From: Eubacteriaceae bacterium
GTDB taxonomy: Bacteria; Bacillota; Clostridia; Eubacteriales; Anaerofustaceae
Length of the DNA: 64,000 nt
Direction: 5' to 3'
NCBI GenBank assembly: GCA_009782875.1
Contig: WRIE01000007.1
Location: 1 to 64,000, forward strand
Numbering within the stretch: position 1 is the stretch's first letter; the number at the start of each line of letters is the position of its first letter. The position numbers and the translations under genes are program-made. Of this stretch, positions 45,010 through 54,470 are shown piece by piece. Below the pieces are notes generated by a model, which was not told where the DNA came from, did no database searches, and saw only the letters and a program-made list of their open reading frames with translations.

Positions 45010-46549
45010 CCACACTCTACTGTTTCCTCGGGATTATCTCAGGGCACTTTATCTTGAACAGCTTGTAGCAGTCTTTCGCTTTTTTGAAAGCTTCCTGGGT
45101 GACAATCCTGTCATCAAAAACCTTGCATTTTTGGTTGCGCAAGTTGAGCAGCAGCGATATAGGGTTGTAAGCGGTTTCTAGCAGCGCGTCCTGCAGCTTT
45201 TTGATGACAACAGCCACAATGAATGTGAGCAGCAAGTGCCCCCTTAGCGCCTCCTCCGTCTGGACGCGCAGCGGGAGCAACCCGGCGTAGTTTTTGCCTA
45301 TGTCAAACATTTGCTCAATCTGCTGCCTTGTGTAGTACAGCGGCAGCACTTTAGAGATGGCAATCCGGCGCGACGAGACAAGGATGAATATGCTTTTCTT
45401 GTTTATCTCGTCATATACCTGCCCAGTGTCCATGTTTTTGTCCTTTGCCCGCTGGAATGTCTTGCGCGCCCCAAGGGACCTTTGTTCGATATCGAGGCCT
45501 ATGTATGCATGCGCGTTGTGGCCGTCCAGCTGGACTTTGGCGTGCTTGAGGTAGACATGCCTCCCGTTGTATTCGACAAGGTTCTCCTTGGCCTCAAGCG
45601 ACCCTAGGTGCTCCTCCAGCAAATCTTTGTATAGGACAAGGTTGGGCTTGAGCCTTGTGACAAAAGATATCTTCCTGGCAAAGAGGTCTTGGATATTGTC
45701 CGAAGTGTAGTAGCCAGCGTCCAGAATGGCGAACTTCACATTCACCCCTTGCGCCTTGAGCTCCCCAAGCGTCCTTATAAGCGTGGAAGTGTCAATCATA
45801 TTGCCGGGGCAGTAGCGGAAGTACAGGGGCAAGCCTGTGTTTTGCTGGACCACGCAAATAAGCCTTGTCTCCTTTGAAACCTCGCCGTCTTGGCTTCGCA
45901 ATGCGGTCAGCGGCAGGTGGATGCTGTTTGGCAGGCCAGTGCTGTCGACCAGGATGTTCTCTGCGTTTCCGGCGTCCACCTCCGCCATCCCAAGCATTTT
46001 GAAGTACTCCTTGAAGAACTCTCTTTGCGAGCCCTCGTCCCCGATCGCCGCCAGGAAATCGCTGACGCGCTGGCTGGAGAGGCTGGCGCCTGGGTACAGC
46101 ATCCTGGCGTAGCTGCCTTCCCACCAGCTAAGGGCGTGGGTGTTCGCCAAGGGGCATAGCGCATAGAAGCAAACCATCGCCATGAGCGTGTCGAGGTTGC
46201 CATAGCCGACAGCTGAAATCGGCGCGATCAAGCCGTTCCCGTTTATGAACTGGTCCAGGAAGAAAACGTCGCCGAAGTCCAGCACAAGGGACTCCTTGCG
46301 GCTCCTCGACGGCGGGCTGAAATCGGCAGGCGCGCTCCCGTAAGCGCCGCTTTCAAGGTCGTATGTGAAGACTCCACGCTCGCGGTTGCTATAAATCCCG
46401 CGCTCCTCGTCGAGCACCCTGCCAAGGTTGGTGTAGTTCTTTGAGATACCGTTCCCGATTCTTTTTGAGACGCAGAGTTTCGCGTACTTGATGCCGTTTT
46501 TGATGTCGTATGCGATAAACAATGTGTAGCCCATCCTCGTGGTTAGAAT
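45003..46549 (-). mobile_element. IS1634-type insertion sequence (ends tentative)
   Basis: The inverse 11-base words ATTCTAACCAC (45003-45013) and GTGGTTAGAAT (46539-46549) closely bracket the transposase gene. I see no target duplication, so the true ends may lie further out (a second TAACCAC word is at 46560). It sits inside the IS30-type element. Confidence 0.55.
45017..46534 (-). CDS. IS1634-family transposase, intact
   Basis: The 505-residue IS4-superfamily transposase starts MGYTLFIAYDIKNGIKYAKL. The DDE residues lie in ILVDSTGLPNSIHLPL (first Asp), KFAILDAGYYTSDNIQDLF (second Asp) and YYTRQQIEQMFDIGKNYAGL (Glu), all present. The reading frame is unbroken, which contrasts with the decayed genes around it and suggests a more recent arrival. 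The frame extends 20 codons upstream of ATG 46534 but that would cross the proposed terminal repeat. Confidence 0.88.
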   Translation of the reverse strand: MGYTLFIAYDIKNGIKYAKLCVSKRIGNGISKNYTNLGRVLDEERGIYSNRERGVFTYDLESGAYGSAPADFSPPSRSRKESLVLDFGDVFFLDQFINGNGLIAPISAVGYGNLDTLMAMVCFYALCPLANTHALSWWEGSYARMLYPGASLSSQRVSDFLAAIGDEGSQREFFKEYFKMLGMAEVDAGNAENILVDSTGLPNSIHLPLTALRSQDGEVSKETRLICVVQQNTGLPLYFRYCPGNMIDTSTLIRTLGELKAQGVNVKFAILDAGYYTSDNIQDLFARKISFVTRLKPNLVLYKDLLEEHLGSLEAKENLVEYNGRHVYLKHAKVQLDGHNAHAYIGLDIEQRSLGARKTFQRAKDKNMDTGQVYDEINKKSIFILVSSRRIAISKVLPLYYTRQQIEQMFDIGKNYAGLLPLRVQTEEALRGHLLLTFIVAVVIKKLQDALLETAYNPISLLLNLRNQKCKVFDDRIVTQEAFKKAKDCYKLFKIKCPEIIPRKQ

Positions 46550-47246
46550 ATGAATTACTAACCACATTATGGCAAAAATCGATAAATAATGCAACTATTA
46601 TTTGAGATATTTAACCATTTTAGGATGTATTCTGGTTTACAATTAGCTTGTTTCATTGTTATATATCGCTACAATTTATAGTGGATAGAATTTTAGATCG
46701 GGAATTACGGATCATACTTTCCAGGCGCTAAATTACTAGCGGGAATTTCCCAACTAAAATTCAAAACCAGTGCCGTTTAACCTGAAAGACGCTTTTTAAA
46801 GGCTTGTTTGCTATGCCCTTTTCCTGGCGCCCAGGCTTCCCAGGCTTTCAGAGCCTGCCTGTTTGGATCACCATTATATTAAAACATTATTTTCCATATT
46901 AAATTCTCTTTATTGTTTCGCCCTTTCACAGAGTAAGGTCCAGGCGGCCACCACTGTGGCGCTTGCTTTGGGAATTTACACTCATATGACTGGATATGAC
47001 CATGGTGAATTGAGAAACTCTAGTCGGGTTTATCTGTAATGGAACAAACCATGATGGCATTGCAGAAGATATGCAACAAGACAATATCGGTATCGACGAG
47101 TTTTCGGCACTTTAAGCGACTGCCGGCGCAATACTTGAATACAGAGCTTTCCGGCGGTTGTGGTTCAGGTTCGTATTGCGTATGTAATTAATAATTCCCG
47201 GTATTTTTTTTGATTTTTTCGGTATATGTTCAGCCCAAGTCATCTC

Positions 47247-47275
47247 TTGAAAAAACAACAAAATTATGTTATGAT
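47247..47275 (+). promoter_or_regulatory. Promoter of the 258-aa lipoprotein gene
   Basis: TTGAAA (47247-47252), a 17-base spacer and TATGAT (47270-47275), 43 bases before the ATG. The rest of 46993-47246 holds no recognisable gene. Confidence 0.65.
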
Positions 47276-47318
47276 TTTTTTGTTCGATTAATTATCTAGC
47301 ACCAAAGAGGGGTGAAAA

Positions 47319-48095
47319 ATGATAAAAAAAATCGCGTTATTCCTTACTCTCATCATTCTTTTATCTAGTTGTGGTGGAGGAAGCAACAATGCAAGCATAA
47401 CGGATCCGGCCAAAAATGGTGGTGAAGAAGAAAATGGCAAAATCGAAGAGGATGTTGTTGATTATGAGGACAATGGCAAAGAAATCTTTACATACGACGA
47501 TATCGAGCCATTAATTGATGCCTACAAAGACTATACAATTGGTCAGCTTGATGAGTTAATCATGCCAACAAGCTACTCTTATATTTTCATTGGGGAAGAG
47601 ACTAACGAGACAGAGTTGACATTGATTAGCAATGATGGCGATTTATCAGTCATGTTTGTTTCTGAGGAAGGCGATTTGTTTGGCGATGGAAGGGATGAGA
47701 TTGACACTATCCCATCTTCAGTCAAATCGTTGAAAGGGAAAATTGTTGGAGTGGTGTGGAAAAACGAAAATTATCCAATCAAAACTCCAAGAGGTTTAGG
47801 AATTGGAACTAGCAAGGATGATGTTATCGATGCTTTCCTCAAGTACATCGGGCATCCTCAAAGCCATGTCCTATATGACATAAGGGCAATCAACAAAGAT
47901 GCGAGAGATTCTTGGACAAAGTCTTTTGTCGGGGCGTTTTTCTCGGGCGATGAGATTTACTATGTATGGACAAACATCACCCAGAAGGAAGAACAAAGGG
48001 ATTATTGTGAGTTGAACTATTGGCTTGATGAAAACCAAAAGGTGGAGTCGCTTTTCTTTCATGCGTTTTCAGACCCACCAATTAAAGTTGAATAA
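47319..48095 (+). CDS. Lipoprotein of unknown function (258 aa)
   Basis: The signal peptide MIKKIALFLTLIILLSSC, with the lipobox LSSC, is followed by a GGGSNNAS spacer and an acidic Glu/Asp-rich linker (about 35-65). The mature part (about 70-258) is a mixed alpha/beta domain ending WLDENQKVESLFFHAF. A motif GIGTSKDDVIDAFLKYIG (about 167-184) resembles segments seen in clostridial surface proteins with small beta-lactamase-inhibitor-like folds, but I do not claim the family. GAGGGGTG precedes the ATG. Single-gene unit. Confidence 0.72.
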   Translation: MIKKIALFLTLIILLSSCGGGSNNASITDPAKNGGEEENGKIEEDVVDYEDNGKEIFTYDDIEPLIDAYKDYTIGQLDELIMPTSYSYIFIGEETNETELTLISNDGDLSVMFVSEEGDLFGDGRDEIDTIPSSVKSLKGKIVGVVWKNENYPIKTPRGLGIGTSKDDVIDAFLKYIGHPQSHVLYDIRAINKDARDSWTKSFVGAFFSGDEIYYVWTNITQKEEQRDYCELNYWLDENQKVESLFFHAFSDPPIKVE

Positions 48096-48596
48096 AGGCA
48101 AAGACTATCAGCAGCTGAGTGTCAATTGTTTTGGACAAGCGCCTATTGGTAATTAGACAATATTTATTGTTTCTTTAGTTTGCAAAGATGAGTGCGAAAT
48201 TCTTTTGACAAAACAAGATAGTGCATACTGCTGAAAGAATGAATTCTTAGCTATAGTAGAATAACGTTACAATTTGCAGCTTTAAGACACTAGACGCCAC
48301 AAATATGCGAAAAAAGTGTATTTATGGCGTTTTTCCTTCTTTGGATTGCTAATTATTACTATCACTGTGGCATTGGCTCATTGATGAAAATTAACATGGA
48401 AGGATCCTTTGTAAACAAAGATCCAGTTTATTGTTGCCTGTCAGCATACTAGCCAGCGAGTGCAGGTTGCAAGATTTGGGTTAGGGATTGTGCTCGTCCG
48501 GGTGTTTTCTAGTTGATAGAGCAGCGGAGTCCTAGCCTCTTCTACAACCACTAAGAATAATTGGTTTTATAAGCTAGATACTTCAAGGTCTCCAAT
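48096..48596. other. Intergenic region with a terminator-like hairpin, 501 bases
   Basis: No gene supported. At 48293-48338, GACGCCACAAATA and TATTTATGGCGTTTTT form an imperfect stem followed by T5, which could terminate transcripts from the lipoprotein gene some 200 bases upstream. Confidence 0.45.
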
Positions 48597-49160
48597 TTAG
48601 CTGTCTTGGTTTGGCTCGGATTCATATTGGTTGCTGATCACTTTTTGGAATTCATCGAAATTAGGCAGATCCTCTAATTTGTCCAAGCTAGCCAGTTTCA
48701 AAAATTCTAAGGTTGTCCGGAAGGTTTTGGGCCTGCCTGGCACATCAAGACGCTCCGACTCATATACAAGGCCACGTGCAATCAGCAAATCTAATGAGGA
48801 TGTAGATTGCACACCCCTAATCCGCTCAATATCAGAGCGTGTGGCTGGTTGCCTGTAAGCTACTATTGCCAAGGTTTCTAACGCCGCTTGTGATAGGCTT
48901 GAAGGAGCGTCAGTCCTTAGCGCTCTTTCCACAAATTCAAAAAGCTCTTGCTTTGTGGCGAGTTGGACTGAGTCTTGCAGCCGAATGAGAGAGAGCCCCC
49001 TTGATTCAGAAGATGCATAGTGGTCTTCCAAGTAATCTATTGCATTTTCTAGCGCGTCAATTGTGACTCCGATGGCCAGGCACAGTACTCTTTTGTCTGT
49101 AGGCTCTCCTGCAGCGAAAAGCACAGCCTCAAGCGCGGCAACCAGTATATTGTCATCCAT
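48597..49160 (-). CDS. scpB: Segregation and condensation protein B
   Basis: The 187-residue winged-helix protein forms the SMC-ScpA-ScpB condensin with ScpA and SMC, compacting and segregating chromosomes. It starts MDDNILVAALEAVLFAAGEP, with the family block LETLAIVAYRQPATRSDIERIRG at about 105-127 and GRPKTFRTTLEFLKLASL near the end. ATG 49160 has GGGAGG seven bases upstream and overlaps the end of scpA by eight bases; the longer open frame upstream lies within scpA and is not used. Translation is probably coupled to scpA. Confidence 0.93.
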   Translation of the reverse strand: MDDNILVAALEAVLFAAGEPTDKRVLCLAIGVTIDALENAIDYLEDHYASSESRGLSLIRLQDSVQLATKQELFEFVERALRTDAPSSLSQAALETLAIVAYRQPATRSDIERIRGVQSTSSLDLLIARGLVYESERLDVPGRPKTFRTTLEFLKLASLDKLEDLPNFDEFQKVISNQYESEPNQDS

Positions 49161-49902
49161 TAGCGCCTCCCGCCATTTTTTGGTTTTCCGGCTTGGATAT
49201 GTATATTTCTGAAAATGGCTGGTCTTGCATAATTTGGGCTTGGTTTTGCTTTGACAACTCAAGCATTGCGAGGAAAGCCGCAACAACTTGGCTTCTGGCT
49301 GTTTTTTCACCCAAGAAAGAAGAAAGGGAGAAAACCCCTTCAGTTGAAAGCCTGGTTAACATCTGCTCGATCCTGTCTTGGACACTAGCCTCCTCCAGGC
49401 TAAGCGTTATGATATTGGGCTGCTCGCCTGGCGTGCCGGTTTTTCTCAACAATACCTTTTTTAGAGCCCCGGCGAGAATTTCTGTCTCCAACTCGCCGGC
49501 AAAGCTGCCAGCCACAAGCTGGGGATAGAAAGATGGTTCCTTAGTGTAGATTTTGTAAAGAGAATCTTCTCCCCTTTGTAGAAAACGTGCAGCCATTTTG
49601 AAAGCTGCGTATTCCTGGAGCTGCTCTGCAAGCAGTAGCCTTGGATCGTCATCTTCTTCATCAACCGGCTTGCTGGAGGGTAACATCATTCCGGATTTGA
49701 TTTCCAACAGCCTTGCAGCCATTGTTACAAAGTTGCTAGCTATCTCGACATCAAAAGCGCCAAGCATATAAATGTATGACATGTATTGCTCAGTAATCTG
49801 GGCAATAGGTATATCAAAGATGTCAATTTTGTTCTTTTTTATTAGTGCGAGAAGCAGGTCAAGGGGTCCTTCATATTTCTCAATGGCAATTATCTTCTCC
49901 AT
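49153..49902 (-). CDS. scpA: Segregation and condensation protein A
   Basis: The 249-residue kleisin subunit bridges the SMC heads. The N-terminus IEKYEGPLDLLLALIKKNKI is diagnostic, followed by DIPIAQITEQYMSYI and LLEIKSGMMLPS; the C-terminal winged helix lies after about 170 (EGVFSLSSFLGE ... VAAFLAMLELSKQNQ). ATG 49902 overlaps the stop of the M50 peptidase gene by one base (TGATG). The operon order peptidase-scpA-scpB is common in Clostridia. Confidence 0.94.
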   Translation of the reverse strand: MEKIIAIEKYEGPLDLLLALIKKNKIDIFDIPIAQITEQYMSYIYMLGAFDVEIASNFVTMAARLLEIKSGMMLPSSKPVDEEDDDPRLLLAEQLQEYAAFKMAARFLQRGEDSLYKIYTKEPSFYPQLVAGSFAGELETEILAGALKKVLLRKTGTPGEQPNIITLSLEEASVQDRIEQMLTRLSTEGVFSLSSFLGEKTARSQVVAAFLAMLELSKQNQAQIMQDQPFSEIYISKPENQKMAGGANG

Positions 49903-50558
49903 CAGACAATTATTATCGAGTAGACAATGAAATTCAAAATATAGTTGATTGGACCCGTGATAATTTTGTCAATCACCCCTGTAACCATAAGCACTATAAA
50001 GATTATTGAGAAATAACTCTGGTACTTATAAAAGGCGATTTCATAATTCTCAGGAAAGAATGAAGCCAGAATCTTCGATCCATCCAGCGGAGGGAATGGC
50101 AGCATATTAAAAAAAGCGAAACCCAAGTTTATGCCTATCCCTTGGAACACCAGATTCATTAGTGTATACATCCTCGCGCTGTACAGGATTTTAGCAATGA
50201 TAATGAAAAGAGCCATCATGCATAGATTCGAAGCTGGACCAGCAGCAGAGACAATCCTGATCCCCTGCTTTCTATTTTCAAAATTTGAGGGATTGACTGG
50301 CACTGGCTTTGCCCACCCGAACCGGAAGAAAACAATGCATAGAAATCCCACAAAGTCGATATGGGCAAGCGGATTAAGCGTAAGCCTGCCTGATTTATGC
50401 GCAGTTTCGTCGCCCATTCGGAAAGCAGCATAGCCATGGCTATATTCATGGACAGTAACTGCCATCAAACCTATGAGCAAAACTGCAACCAACTCAGGGA
50501 GCTCCGAAAAGCTGTACCCCACAATCCTGCTAAAAATCGTATCCCAAATTGTTCTCAA
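49902..50558 (-). CDS. Site-2-protease-family (M50) membrane peptidase
   Basis: The 218-residue polytopic protein has five or six predicted helices. The zinc motif is VHEYSHGY (HExxH, about 37-41), and the third ligand Asp lies in MLPFPPLDGSKI. It belongs to the small YwhC/YdcF-like group of site-2 proteases near scpA in many Firmicutes; the substrate is unknown. The start is TTG 50558, with AAGGAGGA six bases upstream. It ends on the scpA start codon. Confidence 0.9.
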   Translation of the reverse strand: MRTIWDTIFSRIVGYSFSELPELVAVLLIGLMAVTVHEYSHGYAAFRMGDETAHKSGRLTLNPLAHIDFVGFLCIVFFRFGWAKPVPVNPSNFENRKQGIRIVSAAGPASNLCMMALFIIIAKILYSARMYTLMNLVFQGIGINLGFAFFNMLPFPPLDGSKILASFFPENYEIAFYKYQSYFSIIFIVLMVTGVIDKIITGPINYILNFIVYSIIIV

Positions 50559-50581
50559 TACAAATCCTCCTTATAGACAAA

Positions 50582-51856
50582 TCAAAGCCAAGAAGCTACA
50601 ACATCATTTCTTGCAATCTGCTCATAAGTGTCGCGTTTCACAATTAATTCATCTTTGTCCCCTGAAAGCAGAACCACACTTGGGCGGCAAATCCTGTTGT
50701 AGTTTGAGGACATGGCGTAGTTGTAAGCGCCTGTGTTGAACACGACAACAATGTCCCCAAGCTCGACAGCCGGCAAAAGTATATCCTTTATCAGTGTATC
50801 GGTCTCGCAGCATTTTCCACTGATAGTCACCAGGTCATTTTTTTCCATATCATATTTGTTTGCGAGGGCGGCATTGTGCACTGCGCCATACAGCGCAGGC
50901 CTTGGATTGTCTGTCATGCCTCCGTCAACACTTACATATTTGCGGATAAATGGGATCTCTTTAACAATGCCTACAGTATATAGAGTAATGCCTGCAGGCC
51001 CGATTATATACCTGCCCGGCTCTACAATTATCTTGGGCATCTTGATGCCCAGCTGGGAAACTTGGTCGTTGATCACTGAAGCCATGGTTCCTATTGTTGT
51101 ATCTACATCAATCCCTGGCTCGTCCTGCAAATAGTTGATCCCAAAGCCTCCGCCTAGATTTAGCTCTGAAAGCTCCACACCCATTTCTTTAATGTTGTAG
51201 ACAGTTTCGATCATTGCGTTGGCTGCAATCTCAAATGGCTTGGGGGAGTAGATCTGCGATCCAATATGGCAATGGAGCCCCTGCAAATTCAAATTTGAAC
51301 AGTCTATGACCCTTCTGGCTGCCCTGGTAGACATGCTGATGGGAATTCCAAATTTTGAGTCGACCCTTCCTGTTTGCACATATTCATGGGTGCTAGCCTC
51401 CACGCCGGGAGACAGCCGCAAGTGGACCTTTTGCATTATACCCAGCTGTTTCGCGGCTTCGTTTAGTATATCGATTTCTGTGATGCTGTCGATTGTTATT
51501 GTGCCGACGCCTGCGCCCAACGCCTCTTTCATTTCTTGCCATGATTTGTTGCTTCCATGGAATGTGATCCTTTTGGGGTCGAAGCCTGCAGCAAGCGCAG
51601 TATAAAGCTCTCCACCTGACACGACATCAAGGTCAAGGTCCAGCTTGTCTGCTATTTTGCACATAGCAATGTTCAAAAACGCTTTTCCAGCGTAGTTGAT
51701 TCGGTAATCAGTAATTCCGTGTGTAGCAAAGGCTGCCCTTATTGTGTTCACAGATCTTGCGATTTTATCTTGGCTCACAACGTATAGCGGGGTGCCGTAC
51801 TTTTGGGCTAGATCAACCGTATCGTGCCCTTCAAAAATGTAATGTCCATTGCTCAT
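50582..51856 (-). CDS. lysA: Diaminopimelate decarboxylase
   Basis: The PLP enzyme (424 residues) converts meso-diaminopimelate to lysine, the last step of the pathway. The Schiff-base Lys lies in YRINYAGKAFLNIA, with the TIM-barrel blocks FHGSNKSWQEM, GLHCHIGSQI and NLGGGFGINY. EPGRYIIGPAG and the Cys-containing GKCCETDTLI are also conserved. The C-terminal beta domain ends with the tyrosine-rich GAYNYAMSSNYNRI. GGGAG precedes the ATG. It is 23 bases upstream of the M50 gene and probably shares its transcript. No lysine riboswitch is recognisable in the 300-base upstream region. Confidence 0.95.
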   Translation of the reverse strand: MSNGHYIFEGHDTVDLAQKYGTPLYVVSQDKIARSVNTIRAAFATHGITDYRINYAGKAFLNIAMCKIADKLDLDLDVVSGGELYTALAAGFDPKRITFHGSNKSWQEMKEALGAGVGTITIDSITEIDILNEAAKQLGIMQKVHLRLSPGVEASTHEYVQTGRVDSKFGIPISMSTRAARRVIDCSNLNLQGLHCHIGSQIYSPKPFEIAANAMIETVYNIKEMGVELSELNLGGGFGINYLQDEPGIDVDTTIGTMASVINDQVSQLGIKMPKIIVEPGRYIIGPAGITLYTVGIVKEIPFIRKYVSVDGGMTDNPRPALYGAVHNAALANKYDMEKNDLVTISGKCCETDTLIKDILLPAVELGDIVVVFNTGAYNYAMSSNYNRICRPSVVLLSGDKDELIVKRDTYEQIARNDVVASWL

Positions 51857-52157
51857 ATAATAAATCTCCCGAGTTTTAGCAAATGCTATAATTATTGATA
51901 AGATCCTACAGGATCAAAAATGATTTTAACATATAGCGCATCTATTTGACAATCAACAACAGGCTTTGAAGAAAAATACATGCGCAAAAGCGAGTTTTTT
52001 TATAGTCGAATTTGATTCATTTCGCAAAGCTAGCTAATTCAGGATATAGGCGGGCAAACTAATGCTTAAAAGAAAAACAAGTGTATAATAATTGGAGCAT
52101 AGCTGGTGTTGGCCCTTAGTGGAATTGTGTTATTTTGGTTGCTGATAAGGAGAGATA
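51857..52157. other. Divergent promoter region, lysA / rluB
   Basis: A 301-base AT-rich gap between divergent genes. TATAAT occurs at 52084-52089 on the plus strand, about 70 bases before rluB, without a good -35 partner. No riboswitch motif is recognised. Confidence 0.4.
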
Positions 52158-53099
52158 ATGAGAATTAATAGATATTTGGCAAAGAGCAATGTCGCAGCTC
52201 GCAGAAAGTGTGATGAGCTGGTCACTTCTGGCAGAGTCAAGGTTAACGGAGAGGTTGTTGTCCAACTTGGCTTTGATGTTTCACAAGGAGATATCGTAGA
52301 GGTGGATTCCAAGGTAGTCTCTCCAGATTTAAACTATGTGTACTACATGCTGAACAAACCAAGAGGTGTGATCAGCGCATCCAGCTCTACCCATGGGGAC
52401 ACAACTGTTGTCGATTTGATAAAGGGCGGGTCGGGCCAAAGGATATATCCAGTCGGCAGGCTGGACAAAGATTCGGAAGGGTTGATCTTTTTGACAAATG
52501 ACGGGGATTTTGCCTACCAGCTTACCCATCCAAAATTCGAGAAAGTTAAAGAGTACGATGTTGTTGTGTCAGGCCCCGTGGACCACGCAATGGCCACGAG
52601 GCTCAGAAAAGGCGTAAGCGACAAAACCAATGAAAAGCTCCAGGCCAAGGTGCGTATCGTAAAAACAGCCCCGGACAAAAGCCTTTTGCATATCACTCTG
52701 AGGGAAGGAAAGAACAGGCAGATAAGAAGGATGGTCGAAATTGTCGGCAGGACTGTTATCTCCCTCAAGCGTGTGAGTGAAGGCGGCTTGCGGCTGGAGA
52801 GCCTTGGGGTTGGCGAATATAGGCAGCTTAGCAATGCAGAGGTGGATTCCCTCCTGCGCAGCCAAGTTGTCTCGACAAAACAAGCCGCCCAAAGAGGAAA
52901 ACGTGGAGCTTCGGCGACCCGAAAACCTGAATGGCCAAATAATGCGGAGGGCAGTGCTAAAAAACATCCCAATCCCAACACACGATCCTGGGAGGGCAGG
53001 GCTTCTTCAAGACTGCGCCAACCAAGCGAATCGCCTAACCCTGAAAGGCGAGGGCAGGCAAGAGGTCCTGCAGCAAATTCAAGATCGAAAAGAAGTTGA
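52158..53099 (+). CDS. rluB: RluB/RsuA-type 23S rRNA pseudouridine synthase
   Basis: The 313-residue protein has an S4 RNA-binding domain (1-60: MRINRYLAKSNVAARRKCDE) and a catalytic domain with the active-site Asp in GRLDKDSEGLIFLTNDG; LREGKNRQIRRMVEIVG closes the fold. Family members modify U2605 or neighbouring sites of 23S rRNA. The last 80 residues form a disordered, basic, Pro/Arg/Ser-rich tail that many relatives lack. AAGGAGAG precedes the ATG. Single-gene unit facing the zinc-ribbon gene. Confidence 0.92.
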   Translation: MRINRYLAKSNVAARRKCDELVTSGRVKVNGEVVVQLGFDVSQGDIVEVDSKVVSPDLNYVYYMLNKPRGVISASSSTHGDTTVVDLIKGGSGQRIYPVGRLDKDSEGLIFLTNDGDFAYQLTHPKFEKVKEYDVVVSGPVDHAMATRLRKGVSDKTNEKLQAKVRIVKTAPDKSLLHITLREGKNRQIRRMVEIVGRTVISLKRVSEGGLRLESLGVGEYRQLSNAEVDSLLRSQVVSTKQAAQRGKRGASATRKPEWPNNAEGSAKKHPNPNTRSWEGRASSRLRQPSESPNPERRGQARGPAANSRSKRS

Positions 53100-53271
53100 A
53101 TTTGAAGTAGCGTTTATGAGGATATAGCGCGATCGAATTAAAAATGTGGTAGTATAGCATTGACAGGTTGTGATGTCTGCAAAATCCAATATGTTTGCAG
53201 ACAAATTGTCGCCTGGATTATTAAAACAAAATAACCGCTTTAAGGCAGTGTTAATTGAAAGGAGTTGAATT

Positions 53272-54018
53272 ATGGCATTTGCAGAATCTTCAAAGATGTT
53301 CCCGATTAATCCCGATGTAAGTTTGGAATTGTTGTCTAGAGGCATTGAACAGTTTCTAATCCAGAGGGAGGGGATGGTGTGCCAGTCTTTCCAAACACCC
53401 GATGGATACAGCATCCAAACAAGGAAACAGGATGATTGGAAAAAATTCGCAATGCTTGACAATGCTATGCAAGTCAATGTCAGCATAGCCGGAGACTATT
53501 TCTCTGTGTCAACCGGCGGGGCAAAGTGGGTTGACAAAGCTATAGCGGGAGGTATGGGCATGATCTTGATGTGGCCGCTGGCGCTTCCTTTGCTCACTTT
53601 TTCAAGTGTAGGCTGGTGGCAAACAAGGCAGCTTCCCGAGAAGATAATGGAATTTGTCCAGCAGTTCCTCATGTCAAGCGGGCAAAGCATCTATATCCCG
53701 CCAGCTTATGAGAATCCTTACCAGCCCCAGGAAGACTCTTTTGCGCAATACAATGCCCAAGCGCAAAAATATGAGCCCACACCGCCATATGCGCCGCAAG
53801 CACCTGGTTTTAGGGCGCCACAGTATGGAACTACACAAAGGGAGCAAGAAAAAACATGCCCGGTTTGCAACGCGTTGGTTCCCGCTACAAGCAAGTTCTG
53901 CCCCGAATGCGGAAACTCGCTAGAGGCGCCAAAGTTTATTTGTCTTGCATGCAATGCAGAATTAGACAAGGAATATAAGTTTTGCCCTGACTGCGGGGAG
54001 AAGACAGGTATAGAATAA
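53272..54018 (+). CDS. Double zinc-ribbon protein with hydrophobic hairpin
   Basis: In this 248-residue protein the N-terminal 85 residues are a compact alpha/beta unit. A hydrophobic stretch (about 88-112: MGMILMWPLALPLLTFSSVGWW) could be a membrane hairpin, and a Pro/Gln/Tyr-rich linker follows. The C-terminus has two zinc ribbons, CPVCNALV ... FCPECGNS and CLACNAEL ... FCPDCGEK. Such double zinc ribbons often sit next to kinases and other signalling proteins, and a kinase-like receptor follows 450 bases downstream. No enzyme motif is visible. GGAG precedes the ATG. Confidence 0.75.
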   Translation: MAFAESSKMFPINPDVSLELLSRGIEQFLIQREGMVCQSFQTPDGYSIQTRKQDDWKKFAMLDNAMQVNVSIAGDYFSVSTGGAKWVDKAIAGGMGMILMWPLALPLLTFSSVGWWQTRQLPEKIMEFVQQFLMSSGQSIYIPPAYENPYQPQEDSFAQYNAQAQKYEPTPPYAPQAPGFRAPQYGTTQREQEKTCPVCNALVPATSKFCPECGNSLEAPKFICLACNAELDKEYKFCPDCGEKTGIE

Positions 54019-54470
54019 TCCCGATTTCTACTTGACCTCGATAAAACCGCTTAACAAGCTCATTTCCAAGTACAAGAAGAAGTGGGCTTGTTGTTTTATG
54101 TCAAAAATCATTGTTAATTTGTTAATAGTACTAAAACTTTGCAAAGGACGCATTCATACCATTTTTTCCAAGAGATTTCCGCAATCGTTATATTGTAACT
54201 TTTTTGGTATTGAAAACTGGCAATATAGTGATATTATTATAATTAAGGTATAATATCGGCTTAGCATTAAAATATGTTCATATTATAATGGAAGTCGAGC
54301 TAAATTTAAACCTGATTTCAATAAAATCAAATAATCACCGTAATTTATTAAAATTGGTTTGTATCTTAATTAGATGCGTTGTCTTTAAAAATAAAACGGT
54401 ATAAAATTGACAAAAAAGAAGTTTTTGAAGAAAGTAGCAATTCAAGAACAGATTATTAGGGGATTTTTGT
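54019..54470. other. Intergenic region before the kinase-like gene, 452 bases
   Basis: Very AT-rich. TATAAT words at 54236 and 54249 and a TATAAA at 54400 are possible -10 elements. No gene or stable RNA was recognised, and no terminator is clear after the zinc-ribbon gene, so read-through into the kinase gene is possible. Confidence 0.35.

Larger units (their letters stand above)
43640..46979 (+). mobile_element. IS30-type element carrying a nested transposon
   Basis: The left end GTAAATTCCCAAAGTAAG (from 43640) is matched by the inverse CTTGCTTTGGGAATTTAC (to 46979); further inside, CCACAGTGG and CCACTGTGG also match. The direct repeat ACTCATATGACTG flanks both ends (43626-43638, 46980-46992), an unusually long 13-base target duplication. 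Inside are a broken IS30 transposase (43726-45009), then an IS1634-type element on the other strand, then about 400 bases of the original 3' part. Confidence 0.8.

Noticed and set aside
45002-45016. Second left-type IS30 end (GTAAATTC)
   Set aside because: Only eight bases match the IS30 terminus and the orientation is wrong for a right end; the word overlaps the IS30 transposase stop and the IS1634-type repeat.
51857-52157. Lysine riboswitch upstream of lysA
   Set aside because: The gap is too short once the divergent rluB leader is allowed for, and no conserved L-box blocks are present.
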